Counted from the first letter of the stretch, positions 17,888 through 28,329 are shown. The stretch is DNA of 64,000 nucleotides from Pseudomonas canadensis (GCF_000503215.1 NZ_AYTD01000011.1:62001-126000), one strand, 5' to 3'. The notes: a model not told the origin generated them from the letters alone. Numbers and translations are program-made.

Positions 17888-18447
17888 GCGTGCAACGCCG
17901 GGTCGGCGCGCCATTCGCGCCAGCCTTGCACGGCAATCACGGTGAACAGCGCGTAGAGCGCGGCGGTAAGGTAGAGACCTTTGTAGAGAAACAGTCCGAC
18001 GAAGATCACATCCACGGCGATCCACAGTGGCCAGCACTGCACGCGTTTCTGCGCCATCCACATCTGCGCCACCAGGCTGAAGCCGGTGAGGGCGGCGTCG
18101 AGCCAGGGCTGGGCGGCATCCGTCCAGTGCGCCATAGCGGCGCCGAGCAACAGGCTGCCAACTGCGCCCACCGCCAGGCTGGCCATGATCGCTGGCACGC
18201 CGAGGCTGCTGACCTGACGCCCTTGCTTGACCTCGCCGGCACGTGTCCACTGCCACCAGCCGTAGACTTGCAAGGCGGCATAGACCACCTGCAACAGCAT
18301 GTCGGAATAGAGTTTTACGTCGAAAAACACCCAAGTGTAGAGCAACACCATCACCAGGCCGATGGGCCAGCACCAGGGGTTTTGCTTGACGGTCAGCCAC
18401 ACGGCAATCACCCCGAGGGCGGCGGCGAACAGTTCAAGCCCGGACAT
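17884..18447 (-). CDS. pnuC: Nicotinamide riboside transporter
   Basis: This 187-residue protein has about seven hydrophobic segments and the PnuC signatures WPIGLVMVLLYTWVFFDVKLYSDMLLQ and YGWWQW, and a late WIAVDVIFVGLFLYKGLYLTA. PnuC carriers move nicotinamide riboside by facilitated diffusion and depend on a kinase to trap it. That kinase is encoded immediately downstream with a 4-bp overlap. I start at the ATG at 18447, preceded by AAGGA. PnuT (thiamine) relatives look similar, but the NadR-like partner argues for riboside. Confidence 0.9.
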   Translation of the reverse strand: MSGLELFAAALGVIAVWLTVKQNPWCWPIGLVMVLLYTWVFFDVKLYSDMLLQVVYAALQVYGWWQWTRAGEVKQGRQVSSLGVPAIMASLAVGAVGSLLLGAAMAHWTDAAQPWLDAALTGFSLVAQMWMAQKRVQCWPLWIAVDVIFVGLFLYKGLYLTAALYALFTVIAVQGWREWRADPALHA

Positions 18448-18523
18448 GGTGGTTCCTTGGGAGAGTGCAAGAGGGCGGTGATTGTAACCAAAGAAGATTG
18501 GCGTAGGAATTAACTGCTGTGGT

Positions 18524-18553
18524 TGTGGTGAGCGGGCAAGCCCGCTCACCACA
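18524..18553. repeat. REP-like palindrome upstream of pnuC
   Basis: TGTGGTGAGCGGGCAAGCCCGCTCACCACA is a nearly uninterrupted inverted repeat between the chemoreceptor stop and pnuC, followed by degenerate copies to about 18595. It can act as terminator of the chemoreceptor gene. Confidence 0.8.
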
Positions 18554-18596
18554 GACCATAACAAGCCTTGCCACCACAAGCCCGCCCACCACAGGG

Positions 18597-20231
18597 TCAG
18601 ACCTTGAATTGGCGCAGCAGGCCGTCGAGTTGTTCGCTCAGGCCACGTAAATGCGCACTCGCCACACTCGACTGTTCTGCCGCCAACGCCGTGCTGTGGG
18701 ACAAGCCCGCGGCTTGGGTGACGTTTTGGTTGATGTCCTCCACCACGTGGGCCTGTTGCAGGGTGGCGCTGGCAATCGAGGCATTGAGGCCGTTGAGGTT
18801 GCGCAGCGCCTGGCCGATGGCGGTCAGGCTGGCCCCGGCCTGGCCGGCTTGTTCGATGGTCAGTTGCGAGGCGCTGTGACTGTCGCTGATCACCTTGACC
18901 GCGGCTTCCGAGTGGCCTTGCAGGCGTTCGATCATGACCTGGATTTCGGCAGTGGATTTTTGCGTGCGCTGGGCCAAAAGCCGCACTTCATCGGCCACCA
19001 CGGCGAAGCCACGTCCTTGTTCACCGGCGCGGGCTGCTTCAATCGCGGCGTTGAGGGCCAGCAGGTTGGTCTGGTCGGCAATCGAGCGGATCACTTCAAG
19101 CACGCTGCCGATCTGGGTACTTTCCGCAGACAGGGTGCGAATCACTTCCACTGCCTGGCTGATGGTGCTAGAGAGCTGGTCAATCTGCTGCAGGCTGCCG
19201 TCGATATTCACTTGGCCTTGCTGCGCCTGAGCCTGGGCGTCGCGCATTTCGCTGGCGGCGTGTTCGGCGTTCTTGGCCACGTCCTGCACGCCGTAGGTGA
19301 CTTCGTTGATGGCGGTGGCCACCAGTTCCATCTGCTGGGATTGTTGCTGGCTGCGGTCATGGGCCTGGGTCGCGTTGCTGCCCAGTTCTTGGGAAGACTG
19401 GCCCAGTGCATTGGCGCACACCTGCAATTGGCTCACCACCTGGCGCAGCTTGGCGGTGAAGCTGTTGAAATGCCGGGACAGTTGGGTGACTTCGTCCTGA
19501 CCGTGGGTATCGAGGCTGCGGGTCAGGTCGCTTTCGCCGCTGGCGATGTTACCCATGGCGTTCACCGCGTCCTGCAACGGCCGCACAATACTGCGGGCGA
19601 TCAGTGATACCAGCAGTGCCATCACCAGTGCGATCCCCAGGCCGATGAACGAGGCTTTCCAGACCTGGCCGCTGAACTCGGCCTGCACATTGTCGACGTA
19701 CACACCGGAGCCGATGATCCAGCCCCACGGTTCGAACAGTTGGATATACGAGGTCTTGGCCACCGGCGCTTCGGCGCCCGGTTTTGGCCAACGATAGTTG
19801 ACGATGCCGGCGCCCTTGGCCTTGGCGAGGATCACGAACTCGTTGAACACGGCAAACCCGTCAGGGTCACGGATGGCCGAGAGGTTCTGGCCGTCGAGCT
19901 TGGGGTTGGCCGGGTGCATGATCATCACGGGCGTGAGGTCATTGATCCAGAAATAGTCGTCATGGTCGTAACGCAAGCCACGCACGGCGCTCAAGGCTTG
20001 CTTCTGGGCGGCTTCACGGGTCATCACGCCCGTGGTTTCGAGGCCATGATAAAACGTCAGGATCCCACTGGCGGTCTGGACCACGTGCTGGGTCTGCTGG
20101 CTCTTGGCCTGGTACAGGTCGTCATGAATCTGCTTGAGCATCAGCAAACCCAAGGCCAGCAGCATCAGCACGGCGACTATCAGGATCAGCCACAGGCGCC
20201 GGCTGATCGACATATTGCGCAAACTGTTCAT
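18597..20231 (-). CDS. Methyl-accepting chemotaxis protein with a single Cache domain
   Basis: This 544-residue receptor has a first membrane segment at residues 13-32, a periplasmic sensor of about 155 residues, a second membrane segment at about 191-212, a HAMP domain to about 265 and a cytoplasmic signalling domain. The sensor has DDYFWI and [16 protein letters not shown], typical of single-Cache type 2 domains, which often bind small carboxylates. The hairpin tip [21 protein letters not shown] is the standard CheA/CheW contact. It lies alone and convergent to nothing, so its ligand cannot be inferred from neighbours. Confidence 0.93.
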   Translation of the reverse strand: MNSLRNMSISRRLWLILIVAVLMLLALGLLMLKQIHDDLYQAKSQQTQHVVQTASGILTFYHGLETTGVMTREAAQKQALSAVRGLRYDHDDYFWINDLTPVMIMHPANPKLDGQNLSAIRDPDGFAVFNEFVILAKAKGAGIVNYRWPKPGAEAPVAKTSYIQLFEPWGWIIGSGVYVDNVQAEFSGQVWKASFIGLGIALVMALLVSLIARSIVRPLQDAVNAMGNIASGESDLTRSLDTHGQDEVTQLSRHFNSFTAKLRQVVSQLQVCANALGQSSQELGSNATQAHDRSQQQSQQMELVATAINEVTYGVQDVAKNAEHAASEMRDAQAQAQQGQVNIDGSLQQIDQLSSTISQAVEVIRTLSAESTQIGSVLEVIRSIADQTNLLALNAAIEAARAGEQGRGFAVVADEVRLLAQRTQKSTAEIQVMIERLQGHSEAAVKVISDSHSASQLTIEQAGQAGASLTAIGQALRNLNGLNASIASATLQQAHVVEDINQNVTQAAGLSHSTALAAEQSSVASAHLRGLSEQLDGLLRQFKV

Positions 20232-20449
20232 CGTCCTGTCACTCCGTGCTTTTATAATTGTGGGTGCTGCATCGACTTTTCCGCCTTGTCTGATAGGCTT
20301 TCGGCCTGTATTCGGAAAACCTGAGTACTGTCTGATTTTTCACAAGATTTTTGCAGGTCGGGGTTGAAACTCAACACCGCGTCTTGTCGTCAGTGAACCA
20401 TTAAAAAGATTAACGAGGCTTGCCATAGCGCAAGACCTTTGGGGGAAGC

Positions 20450-21280
20450 ATGGATTTTTGGACCGCCATACAGGCTTTGATTCTTGGCGTTGTGGAGGGG
20501 CTGACCGAGTTCCTGCCCATTTCCAGCACCGGCCACCAGATCATCGTCGCCGACTTGCTCGACTTTACCGGCGATCGCTTCAATGCGTTCAACATCATTA
20601 TCCAGCTGGGCGCGATCCTGGCGGTGGTGTGGGAGTTTCGCGGCAAGATTTTCGAAGTGGTCAGCGGCCTGCCGACCCAGCGCAAGGCCCAGCGGTTTAC
20701 CGTCAACCTGCTGATCGCCTTCCTGCCGGCGGTGGTGCTGGGGGTGATTTTTGCCGACCTGATTCACCACTACCTGTTCAACCCGATCACCGTAGCCACG
20801 GCGTTGGTGGTGGGTGGCGTCATCATGTTGTGGGCGGAGCGCCGCGAGCATGAAGTGCATGCCGAAACCGTCGATGACATCACTTGGAAAGACGCGCTCA
20901 AGGTTGGCATGACCCAGTGCCTGGCGATGATCCCAGGGACTTCGCGTTCCGGCTCGACCATCATTGGTGGCTTGCTATTTGGGCTGTCGCGCAAGACCGC
21001 CACCGAGTTCTCGTTTTTCCTGGCCATGCCGACCATGGTCGGTGCGGCGGTGTATTCGGGCTACAAGTACCGTGACCTGTTCCAGCCTGCGGACTTGCCG
21101 GTGTTCGCCATTGGCTTTGTGACCTCGTTCATCTTCGCGATGATCGCAGTGAAGGGCTTGCTCAAATTCATTGCCAGCCACAGCTACGCGGTGTTTGCGT
21201 GGTACCGCATTGCGTTCGGTTTGCTGATCCTGGCGACCTGGCAGTTCGGTTGGATCGACTGGGCGGCCGCCAAGGCATGA
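20450..21280 (+). CDS. uppP: Undecaprenyl-diphosphatase
   Basis: This 276-residue membrane protein recycles undecaprenyl pyrophosphate to the phosphate carrier lipid for cell wall synthesis. The two active-site motifs are present: [14 protein letters not shown] at residues 16-29, and PGTSRSGS from Pro162 on. About eight hydrophobic segments match the BacA/UppP fold. GGGGGAAGC gives a ribosome site before the ATG. Its TGA overlaps the start of the next gene by 4 bp. Confidence 0.96.
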   Translation: MDFWTAIQALILGVVEGLTEFLPISSTGHQIIVADLLDFTGDRFNAFNIIIQLGAILAVVWEFRGKIFEVVSGLPTQRKAQRFTVNLLIAFLPAVVLGVIFADLIHHYLFNPITVATALVVGGVIMLWAERREHEVHAETVDDITWKDALKVGMTQCLAMIPGTSRSGSTIIGGLLFGLSRKTATEFSFFLAMPTMVGAAVYSGYKYRDLFQPADLPVFAIGFVTSFIFAMIAVKGLLKFIASHSYAVFAWYRIAFGLLILATWQFGWIDWAAAKA

Positions 21281-21660
21281 TGATCCAGCACCCCCGCCTG
21301 AAGGCGGCGATCTTCGTGCTGCTGTGCGCAGCGCCGTTGCTGGGCTCAGTGCTGGTGTGGCAGCGCGGCGAGACTGTGATTCCGCTGGCGGCTTATGGCG
21401 TGGTCAGCGTGATCGCGTTCTTCCTTTACTGGAGCGACAAGCGCAAGGCGCGCACCGACAGTTGGCGCACCCCGGAAAATATCCTGCACGCCGTGGAACT
21501 GGCGGGCGGCTGGCCGGGGGCGTTGATTGCCCAGCAGGTGTTTCGGCACAAGACGCGCAAGGTGTCTTACCAGGTGCTGTTTTGGGTGATTGTGTTGCTG
21601 CATGAGGTGTTCTGGCTGGATCAGTTGGTCCTGGGGGGCACTCTATGGTCATTCCTCTAG
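21277..21660 (+). CDS. DUF1294 small membrane protein
   Basis: This 127-residue protein has three to four hydrophobic segments and the DUF1294 features [11 protein letters not shown] and [29 protein letters not shown], then a final membrane segment. Function of the family is unknown; in other bacteria it is sometimes fused to a cold-shock domain, which is absent here. The start codon overlaps the uppP stop (ATGA), so the two are probably made together, which hints at an envelope role. Confidence 0.88.
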   Translation: MMIQHPRLKAAIFVLLCAAPLLGSVLVWQRGETVIPLAAYGVVSVIAFFLYWSDKRKARTDSWRTPENILHAVELAGGWPGALIAQQVFRHKTRKVSYQVLFWVIVLLHEVFWLDQLVLGGTLWSFL

Positions 21661-21704
21661 TTGGCGTAGGTATCCGCACAACTGCGTAGCAACCATTGCT
21701 AACC

Positions 21705-21775
21705 ACAATGCGGAGCGAGCGGCTCTTGATCTTGCTTTTGATCTTAGGCGCCCCGTTAAACACGCTGGCCCAAAT
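21705..21775. repeat. Dispersed intergenic repeat (short inverted copy)
   Basis: This stretch (TGCGGAGCGAGCGGCTCTTG, then TTTTGATCTTAGGCGCCCCG, then ACACGCTGGCC) is the reverse complement of 1771-1840 with a few changes. A simple palindrome GCGGGCAAGCCCGC follows near 21802. The remainder of the 21661-21901 gap shows no gene. Confidence 0.75.
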
Positions 21776-21901
21776 CCCTGTCGGATTACGGGCATACCGA
21801 CGCGGGCAAGCCCGCTCCCACATTTTGACCGCTGTGCAACAGTTGGAAAGCGATCGCCTGTCAGGCCCCTTACCCACAGGCACAGCGCCGCATCCAAACA
21901 T

Positions 21902-22258
21902 CTATGCGTCCAGGCGCAACCCGACCTGCGTACGCTTGGGCAACTTGCTGACGACAAGCTGGTGGGAACGTCGCAACAACCCACGCAACTCCTCAGCACC
22001 CAACGGATAGGGCGTATTCATAATGACCCACTGCGCCCGCGCCAGGTACGGCGCCGGGTGAATGCCTGGGCGGTCCACATGGCCGAGGAACAACTCCTTG
22101 TCGACCTTGAACGCCAACGACTCTCCCCGCAGGTTCTGCAGGGCAAACATCTTGTTGCCCGCAATCGAAAATACGCGCACACCGCCCCATTTATAGTCCT
22201 CCCGTGCGCCGGGCAGGCTTAGGCAGAACGCGGCGACTTGTTCTTCGGTCATCTTCAT
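21902..22258 (-). CDS. MmcQ/YjbR family protein
   Basis: This 118-residue protein matches the MmcQ/YjbR DNA-binding-like fold: EEQVAAFCLSLPGAREDYKWG at the start, then RVFSIAGNKMFALQN, FKVDKELF and the C-terminal YLARAQWVIMNTPYPL and LLRRSHQLVVSKLPK. Members are small cytosolic proteins with a CyaY-like fold, and no reaction is established. The start ATG overlaps the LysR gene stop by 4 bp, so it is the second gene of that leftward unit. Confidence 0.87.
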   Translation of the reverse strand: MKMTEEQVAAFCLSLPGAREDYKWGGVRVFSIAGNKMFALQNLRGESLAFKVDKELFLGHVDRPGIHPAPYLARAQWVIMNTPYPLGAEELRGLLRRSHQLVVSKLPKRTQVGLRLDA

Positions 22259-23163
22259 AGCAGGCGGTCTCCGCAGCCTTTGAAACCTTCTTCCAGATAA
22301 TCGATCCAGGCACGAATGGCTGGCAACACGCCACGACGATGCGGGTACACCGCCTGTAACCAGCCGCCGGGCAAGGACCACTCCGGCAGCAGTTGCACCA
22401 ACCGGCCGCTGGCCAATTCCTCTTCGCAATACATCATCGGCAGTACGGTAAAACCCAGACCCATGATGGCGCTGGCCTTGCGCACGATGAAATCGTCGAT
22501 ACCCAGCCGTGCTTCCATCGCCAGGTCGTGGGTGTTGCCCTGGGGGTCGAGGATGCGTTGATGCACCAGGCGATCCGCCTCCAGTGCCCCCAGGATCGGT
22601 AACTGCTTGAGATCCTCAAGGGTGGTCACCTGACGGCCGTGCATGAGCACAGGGCTGGCCACCAGCACGGTCTGCGCCTGGCGCAGGCGCTTGGTCACCA
22701 GCAACGGGTCCTCATCACCCAACTCGCGCACCCGCAGGGCGACATCGATGCCTTCAGCGACCAAATCGACACGGCGGTTGACCAGGGTCATCTCCAATTG
22801 CACCTGGGGATGAGCCGCCAGAAACCCAGCCACCAATTCCGGCAGGATGTGCTGGGCCATGCCCACCGGGCAACTGACACGCAGCCGTCCACGGGGCTCG
22901 CTGGACATGCTGGCGACCGCCTCATCGGCCATTTCCGCTTCCAGCAGCATGGCCTGGCAATGGCGCAGGTAGCGCTCCCCGACGGCGGTGAGGGTGAGTT
23001 GACGGGTAGTGCGTTGCAGTAGCCGCGCGCCGAGGCGTTCTTCCAGTTCGGCGATGCGCCGCGACAGCCGTGACTTGGGAATCCCCAGTAGCCGGCCGGC
23101 GGCGGCGAAGCCACCGGCTTCCACCACTTTGGCGAAATAGTAGAGGTCGTTGAGGTCTTGCAT
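22255..23163 (-). CDS. LysR-type transcriptional regulator
   Basis: This 302-residue protein has a winged helix-turn-helix at the N-terminus (LYYFAKVVEAGGFAAAGRLLGIPKSRLSRRIAELEERLGARLLQRTTRQL) and a LysR effector domain of the AaeR/CrgA-like group. It is divergent from an azoreductase gene 125 bp away, the usual arrangement for a LysR protein and its target, so it probably controls azoR. The gap contains the inverted hexamers TCAGATG (about 23205) and CATCTGA (about 23250). The inducer may be a quinone or electrophile, by analogy only. Confidence 0.92.
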   Translation of the reverse strand: MQDLNDLYYFAKVVEAGGFAAAGRLLGIPKSRLSRRIAELEERLGARLLQRTTRQLTLTAVGERYLRHCQAMLLEAEMADEAVASMSSEPRGRLRVSCPVGMAQHILPELVAGFLAAHPQVQLEMTLVNRRVDLVAEGIDVALRVRELGDEDPLLVTKRLRQAQTVLVASPVLMHGRQVTTLEDLKQLPILGALEADRLVHQRILDPQGNTHDLAMEARLGIDDFIVRKASAIMGLGFTVLPMMYCEEELASGRLVQLLPEWSLPGGWLQAVYPHRRGVLPAIRAWIDYLEEGFKGCGDRLL

Positions 23164-23288
23164 GGGGCGGCCTATTGTCCTGTCAGTGGGACGAACTATC
23201 GCATTTCAGATGTCTTATCGGCTATTGGTTTCATACGTAGTATCACCTCCATCTGATCGGCACTGACGATCCTAACTGGAGATTCCCC

Positions 23289-23900
23289 ATGAAACTGTTG
23301 CATATCGATTCCAGCATCCTCGGCGACAACTCGGCGTCCCGTCAGCTCAGCGCTGGTGTGGTCAAGGCTTGGCAAGCGGCTGAGCCGGGCGTGGAAGTGA
23401 CCTACCGTGACGTGGCCGCCGAAGGCTTCAACCACTTCTCCGGCGCGACCCTGGGCGCCCTGGGCACTCCGGCTGATCAGCGTAGCGCTGCGCAGCAACA
23501 TGAAGCTGAGCTCAGCGCCAAGACCCTGGCTGAATTCCTCGCCGCCGACGCGGTGGTCATCGCCGCCCCTATGTACAACTTCACCATCCCGACTCAACTG
23601 AAGGCCTGGATCGACCGCATTGCCGTCGCCGGCCAGACGTTCCGTTACTCCGAAGCCGGCCCCGAAGGCCTGTGCGGCAACAAGAAAGTCATCGTTGTGT
23701 CGACGTCCGGCGGCCTGCACGCCGGCCAAGCGACCGGCGTGGCCCATGAAGATTATCTGAAAGTGCTGCTGGGCTTCCTCGGCATCACCGACATCGAGTT
23801 CGTCCGCGCCCACGGCCTGGCGTATGGCGATGAGTTCCGCAGCAAGTCCCTGAGCGACGCCAACGCACTCATCAACGAACAATTGTTCGCGGCTGCGTAA
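23289..23900 (+). CDS. azoR: FMN-dependent NADH-azoreductase
   Basis: This 203-residue flavodoxin-fold enzyme reduces quinones and azo dyes with [21 protein letters not shown] at residues 5-21 binds the FMN phosphate, [20 protein letters not shown] (about 95-114) is the family signature and VVSTSGGLH lies at the isoalloxazine. The start has TGGAGATTCCCC upstream. It is divergent from the LysR-type gene, its likely regulator. A perfect 9-bp hairpin lies 26 bp after the stop. Confidence 0.94.
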   Translation: MKLLHIDSSILGDNSASRQLSAGVVKAWQAAEPGVEVTYRDVAAEGFNHFSGATLGALGTPADQRSAAQQHEAELSAKTLAEFLAADAVVIAAPMYNFTIPTQLKAWIDRIAVAGQTFRYSEAGPEGLCGNKKVIVVSTSGGLHAGQATGVAHEDYLKVLLGFLGITDIEFVRAHGLAYGDEFRSKSLSDANALINEQLFAAA

Positions 23901-23925
23901 AGCTTAGGTAAAACCGTGCCGTTCC

Positions 23926-23946
23926 CCGTTTCATTCTGAAACGGGA
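23926..23946 (+). terminator. Hairpin downstream of azoR
   Basis: CCCGTTTCA-TTC-TGAAACGGG is a perfect 9-bp stem but lacks an immediate T run. A second weaker stem (CTGATCG/CGATCGG) followed by GGAGTTTTTTCG lies about 20 bp on and may complete termination. Confidence 0.55.
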
Positions 23947-24128
23947 CGTCTAAACTCTGTATTCTGATCGCCTCAAAACGATCGGACTACGGAGTTTTTT
24001 CGTTTACCCGCTGTCATTACTTTGGCCCAGGTTATGCACGCATGGGTTTATCACCCGGTCGAGCGCCTTGAACCATGGACTTTTCAACCCGACATGCCGG
24101 TCTTTATGCAGCAAAGGTGGACATCCTC

Positions 24129-25166
24129 ATGATGCGTCTTTGTGCTGTTATGGTTCTTTCCTTGCTCGGTGGCCTGGTTTCAGTGCACGCCGCACCTGCG
24201 CCGCACCCGCATTGGAGTGTGGGCTTCCATCGCATGACCTTCCTTGATCCGCTGGATTTGCAGCCGATGAAGGCCATCGCCTTCTATCCCTCCACCGGGC
24301 TTGAGCACAGCACACCGCTGGGCGCCTATCGCGTCGCCGCCACGGAAGATTCCAAGATTGCCATCGGCCGTTTCCCGATGCTGATGCTGTCCCACGGCAA
24401 CACCGGCACGCCGCTGGCCTTGCACGACCTGGCCACCTCGCTGGCGCGCAAAGGCTTTGTGGTGGTGGCAGTGCTGCATCCTGGCGACAACTACAAAGAC
24501 CACAGCCGCCTGGGCACGGTGAGTAACCTGTATGGCCGGCCGATCCAGATTTCCGAAGCGATCACCGCCACCTTGGGCGACCCGATGCTATCGCCGTTCG
24601 TCAATGTCGATCAGGTGGGCGTGATCGGTTATTCAGCAGGCGGCGAAACTGCGTTGATCCTGGCGGGTGCCAAGCCGGACTTCGACCGCCTGCGCCGCTA
24701 CTGCCAGGAACGCCCGGAAGACCGTGACGCCTGCACCACCAAAGGCGAACTGGTGGTGGACCGCGACGACCTGCAACCGCAATCCGATCCGCGTATTCAT
24801 GCGTTGATGTTGATGGCTCCGTTGAGCCTGATGTTCGGCCGTCACACCCTGGCCGACGTGCATGTGCCGGTGCTGCTCTACAGCGGCGACGGCGACAAGC
24901 TGGTGGCCGTGGACAAGAACGCTGCGGCGCTGGCGCGCAAACTGCCGGAACCGCCGGACTTCAAGCTATTGGCCGGGGCAGGGCACTTCGTGTTCATGGC
25001 GCCGTGTGACAGCGATCAGTTGGCGGCCATGCCCGCGATTTGCACCGATGCCGATGGTGTCGACCGCGAAGGTATTCACCGTGACCTGATTTCCGAGGCG
25101 GGACGATTTTTCAGCCACACACTCGGCCAATCCACCCGCGCCGGGATGCAGACGGCAGATCAGTAA
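24129..25166 (+). CDS. Secreted alpha/beta hydrolase, dienelactone hydrolase-like
   Basis: From the ATG at 24129 the protein has 345 residues, with a Sec signal peptide (LCAVMVLSLLGGLVSVHAAP). An upstream ATG at 24075 would bury this signal, so I prefer the later start. The nucleophile elbow is VIGYSAGGETAL, the oxyanion region has MLSHGNTGTPLALHDLA, and the histidine is in LAGAGHFVFMAP. It resembles predicted dienelactone hydrolases and platelet-activating-factor-acetylhydrolase-like proteins. Substrate is unknown. It is convergent with the MFS gene, and their ends overlap by 7 bp. Confidence 0.85.
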   Translation: MMRLCAVMVLSLLGGLVSVHAAPAPHPHWSVGFHRMTFLDPLDLQPMKAIAFYPSTGLEHSTPLGAYRVAATEDSKIAIGRFPMLMLSHGNTGTPLALHDLATSLARKGFVVVAVLHPGDNYKDHSRLGTVSNLYGRPIQISEAITATLGDPMLSPFVNVDQVGVIGYSAGGETALILAGAKPDFDRLRRYCQERPEDRDACTTKGELVVDRDDLQPQSDPRIHALMLMAPLSLMFGRHTLADVHVPVLLYSGDGDKLVAVDKNAAALARKLPEPPDFKLLAGAGHFVFMAPCDSDQLAAMPAICTDADGVDREGIHRDLISEAGRFFSHTLGQSTRAGMQTADQ

Positions 25167-26335
25167 GCGCGACGCTTGAGCAGAACGGTCACGCCCAAGG
25201 CAGTCACCGACAACAGCGCGGCGCAGAAGAAGATCCAACCATAGCCGAGGTTCAGTGCCACGGCGCCGATCAACGGTCCTGCAATCGCCAGGGCCAAATC
25301 AAAGAACACCGCGTAAGCACTCAGGCCTGCACCACGGCTGCTATTGGGCACCTGCTTGATGGCTTCTACGCCGAGCGCCGGGTACACCAGCGACAAGCCA
25401 AAACCGGTCAGCCCTGCGCCAATCAACGCCACGCCCGTCGATGGCGCCAGCCATAGCAGCGTCAGGCCAAGGGTCTCGATGGTCATGCAGGCGATTGCGG
25501 CACGAAAGCCGCCAAACCGGCTGATGGCAGAGATAAACACCAGCCGCGACAGGATAAAGCACACGCCAAACACTGTCAGGCAGTACGCCGCACCGGCCCA
25601 GCCGCGATTGAGGTAGTACAGCGTAATAAAGGTGGTGAGGGTGCCGTAGCCAATGGAGGCCAGACACAGGCTGGCGCCAAAGGGCGCGATACGCCCGAAC
25701 ACCGCCCAGAACGGTAAACGCTCACCGCGCACTACCGGCACTGAGGGTTTATTGCGGATCAGTACCAGGCCCAGCGCGGACAATACGGCCAGCGCAATGC
25801 CGAGGCTGTTGTAGCTGTATTCAGCCACCATCACCACGCCGAGCGGCGCACCAATGGCGATGGCGCCGTAGGACGCGATGCCGTTCCAGGAGATCGAGCG
25901 CGCCGTGTGTTCGGCACCTACCGCGCCCATGCACCAACTGATGGTGCCCACGCCGATCAGCCCTTGGGCCACGCCCAGCAACAGTCGGCCGACGATCAGA
26001 ATGCCCAGGCTCAAGGTGGGCATGCTCTGTAGCAATGTCGCGAAGAACGTCAGCACGCCGCTGACTAGAATCCCCGCCAACCCCCACACAATCGCGCGCT
26101 TGGTGCCGACGTTGTCCGACATGCGCCCGGCCATGGGTCGGCTGAGCAAGGTCGCCAGGTATTGCGAACCGATCGTGACCCCGGCCACTACGGCGCTGAA
26201 ACCCAGTTGCTCATGCACATAGCCCGGAATCACTGCGATCGGTAGGCCGATGCAGATAAACGCGATGAAGGTATAGAAGACGATGGAGACGATCTGCAAG
26301 GTGATCGACAGGGAGCTGGGGGTGGCGGCAGGCAT
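25160..26335 (-). CDS. MFS transporter, YhhS/YfcJ-like
   Basis: This protein of about 391 residues has 12 predicted membrane segments. The loop motif SRPMAGRMSDNVGTKRAI between segments 2 and 3 is the MFS A-motif, and the whole resembles the YhhS/YfcJ drug and arabinose efflux-like group. Starts at 26335 and 26371 are both possible; neither has a strong ribosome site, and I take the shorter. No neighbouring enzyme suggests a substrate. Upstream lies a composite REP element. Confidence 0.85.
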   Translation of the reverse strand: MPAATPSSLSITLQIVSIVFYTFIAFICIGLPIAVIPGYVHEQLGFSAVVAGVTIGSQYLATLLSRPMAGRMSDNVGTKRAIVWGLAGILVSGVLTFFATLLQSMPTLSLGILIVGRLLLGVAQGLIGVGTISWCMGAVGAEHTARSISWNGIASYGAIAIGAPLGVVMVAEYSYNSLGIALAVLSALGLVLIRNKPSVPVVRGERLPFWAVFGRIAPFGASLCLASIGYGTLTTFITLYYLNRGWAGAAYCLTVFGVCFILSRLVFISAISRFGGFRAAIACMTIETLGLTLLWLAPSTGVALIGAGLTGFGLSLVYPALGVEAIKQVPNSSRGAGLSAYAVFFDLALAIAGPLIGAVALNLGYGWIFFCAALLSVTALGVTVLLKRRAY

Positions 26336-26449
26336 GGGCACTCGTTCGCGGGCGGGCGGTGAGGGCATCATGGCAAGGGCCCAAGGGAAAAGAAAGCAGG
26401 CTAACTACTTTGTCTGATGAACAGGCGCGTTGTGGGGAGCGGGCTTGCT

Positions 26450-26583
26450 GTGGTGAGCGGGCTTACCCCGCGCTGGGCTGCGAAGCGGCCCCAATAGAAA
26501 ACACCGCGTTCTGTCGGACAGAACGCGGTGTTCTTTTTTAGGGCCGCTTCGCGCCCCAGCGCGGGGCAAGCCCGCTCACCACA
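26450..26583. repeat. Composite REP element with strong internal terminator
   Basis: Outer arms GTGGTGAGCGGGCTTACCCC / GGGGCAAGCCCGCTCACCAC, inner arms CTGCGAAGCGGCCCC / GGGCCGCTTCGCGCC, and the central hairpin listed separately make three nested inverted repeats. An extra half-arm TGGGGAGCGGGCTTG precedes it at 26432. Confidence 0.88.
26500..26540. terminator. Bidirectional intrinsic terminator
   Basis: A perfect 15-bp stem (AACACCGCGTTCTGT / ACAGAACGCGGTGTT) with a 3-base loop is followed by CTTTTTTA on the plus strand and by TTTTCTAT on the minus strand. It ends the leftward ybiT transcript and is nested in the composite REP element. Confidence 0.88.
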
Positions 26584-26600
26584 GCTATTGGAGGGGTGTT

Positions 26601-28187
26601 TTAGAACACCACGCCTTGGCTACGCAGGTAATCATCATAGGTGCCGCTGAAGTCGATCACGCCTGTGGCGCTCAGTTCGATGATGCGGGTGGCCAGGGAC
26701 GATACGAACTCACGGTCGTGGCTGACGAAGATCAGCGTGCCCGGGTAGTTCTCCAGCGCCAGGTTCAGCGCCTCGATGGACTCCATGTCCAAGTGGTTGG
26801 TCGGTTCGTCCATGATCAGCACGTTCGGCTTTTGCAGGATCAGCTTGCCGAACAGCATGCGGCCTTGCTCACCACCGGAAATCACCTTCACCGACTTCTG
26901 GATCTCGTCGTTGGAGAACAGCATGCGACCCAGGGTGCCACGGATCATTTGCTCGCCTTGGGTCCACTGGCCCATCCAGTCGAACAGGGTCACGTCGTCT
27001 TCGAAGTCGTGGGCATGGTCCTGGGCGTAGTAGCCCAGTTCTGCAGCGTCGGTCCACTTGATGCTGCCGGCGTCCGGGGTCAACTCGTTGACCAGGGTAC
27101 GCAGCAGGGTGGTCTTGCCGATACCGTTCGGGCCGATGATCGCCACGCGCTCGCCGGCTTCAACCTGGAAGCTGAAGTCTTTGAACAGCGGCTTGCCGTC
27201 GAAGCCTTTGGCCATTTTTTCGACCATGACTGCCTGACGGTGCAGCTTTTTGTTCTGCTCGAAACGGATGAACGGGCTCACGCGGCTCGATGGCTTGACT
27301 TCGGCCAACTGGATCTTGTCGATCGCCTTGGCACGGGAAGTGGCCTGCTTGGCTTTCGAGGCGTTGGCCGAGAAGCGGCTGACGAAGGATTGCAGTTCGG
27401 AGATCTGCGCCTTCTTCTTGGCGTTGTCCGACAGCAGTTGCTCGCGGGACTGGGTCGCTACGGTCATGTACTCGTCGTAGTTGCCCGGGAACAGGCGCAG
27501 CTCGCCGTAGTCCAGGTCAGCCATGTGGGTGCACACGCTGTTCAGGAAGTGACGGTCGTGAGAGATGATGATCATCAGGCTGGAACGCTGGGTCAGGATG
27601 TTTTCCAGCCAGCGAATGGTGTTGATGTCCAAGTGGTTGGTCGGTTCGTCGAGCAACAGCACTTCAGGATCGGAGAACAGCGCCTGGGCCAGCAATACAC
27701 GAAGTTTCCAGCCTGGGGACACTTCGCTCATCGGGCCGAAGTGTTGCTCCAACGGGATACCCAGGCCCAGCAGCAGTTCACCGGCACGGGATTCGGCGGT
27801 GTAGCCGTCCATCTCGGCGAACTCGGTTTCCAGCTCGGCCACGGCCATGCCGTCTTCTTCGCTCATTTCCGGCAGCGAGTAGATGCGGTCGCGCTCGGCC
27901 TTGACCTTCCACAGCTCTTCGTGACCCATGATCACGGTGTCGAGCACGGTGAATTCTTCGTAGGCGAACTGGTCCTGGCGCAGTTTACCCAAGCGTACGT
28001 TCGGCTCCAGCATGACCTGGCCGCCGGACGGATCGAGGTCGCCGCCGAGGATTTTCATGAAGGTCGACTTGCCGCAACCGTTGGCACCGATCAAACCATA
28101 ACGGTTGCCGGCGCCGAACTTGACCGAGACGTTCTCGAAGAGCGGCTTGGCGCCGAACTGCATGGTGATGTTAGCTGTGGAGATCAA
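26601..28187 (-). CDS. ybiT: ABC-F ATPase YbiT
   Basis: This 528-residue protein has two ATP-binding domains and no membrane segment. Domain 1 has Walker A GANGCGKS and the pair [11 protein letters not shown]; domain 2 has GPNGIGKT, signature ISGGEQGR and [11 protein letters not shown]. Between them is a charged ABC-F linker (about residues 240-320). Proteins of this class act on ribosomes, as in translation factors EttA, Uup and YheS. The overall pattern fits the YbiT subfamily. It is monocistronic with a strong terminator. Confidence 0.93.
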   Translation of the reverse strand: MISTANITMQFGAKPLFENVSVKFGAGNRYGLIGANGCGKSTFMKILGGDLDPSGGQVMLEPNVRLGKLRQDQFAYEEFTVLDTVIMGHEELWKVKAERDRIYSLPEMSEEDGMAVAELETEFAEMDGYTAESRAGELLLGLGIPLEQHFGPMSEVSPGWKLRVLLAQALFSDPEVLLLDEPTNHLDINTIRWLENILTQRSSLMIIISHDRHFLNSVCTHMADLDYGELRLFPGNYDEYMTVATQSREQLLSDNAKKKAQISELQSFVSRFSANASKAKQATSRAKAIDKIQLAEVKPSSRVSPFIRFEQNKKLHRQAVMVEKMAKGFDGKPLFKDFSFQVEAGERVAIIGPNGIGKTTLLRTLVNELTPDAGSIKWTDAAELGYYAQDHAHDFEDDVTLFDWMGQWTQGEQMIRGTLGRMLFSNDEIQKSVKVISGGEQGRMLFGKLILQKPNVLIMDEPTNHLDMESIEALNLALENYPGTLIFVSHDREFVSSLATRIIELSATGVIDFSGTYDDYLRSQGVVF

Positions 28188-28329
28188 TTACTTTACCTAT
28201 CAATGGGTTGCGAGCGTGGCGGCAGGAGCCTTCAGGCATGCGTCAACAGCGACATCAAGGCGCGAAACCCGGTCGCTGAGCAGAAAATTTTGGATGTGTG
28301 TTGGAATTTGGCGCGCATTGTCGCATATG

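Noticed and set aside
18448..18596. Riboswitch upstream of pnuC
   Set aside because: The gap is short and mostly a REP palindrome. I see no conserved riboswitch core.
23940..24010. tRNA-like or sRNA-like folding after azoR
   Set aside because: The stems are short and fit better as a terminator pair. There is no cloverleaf or CCA end.
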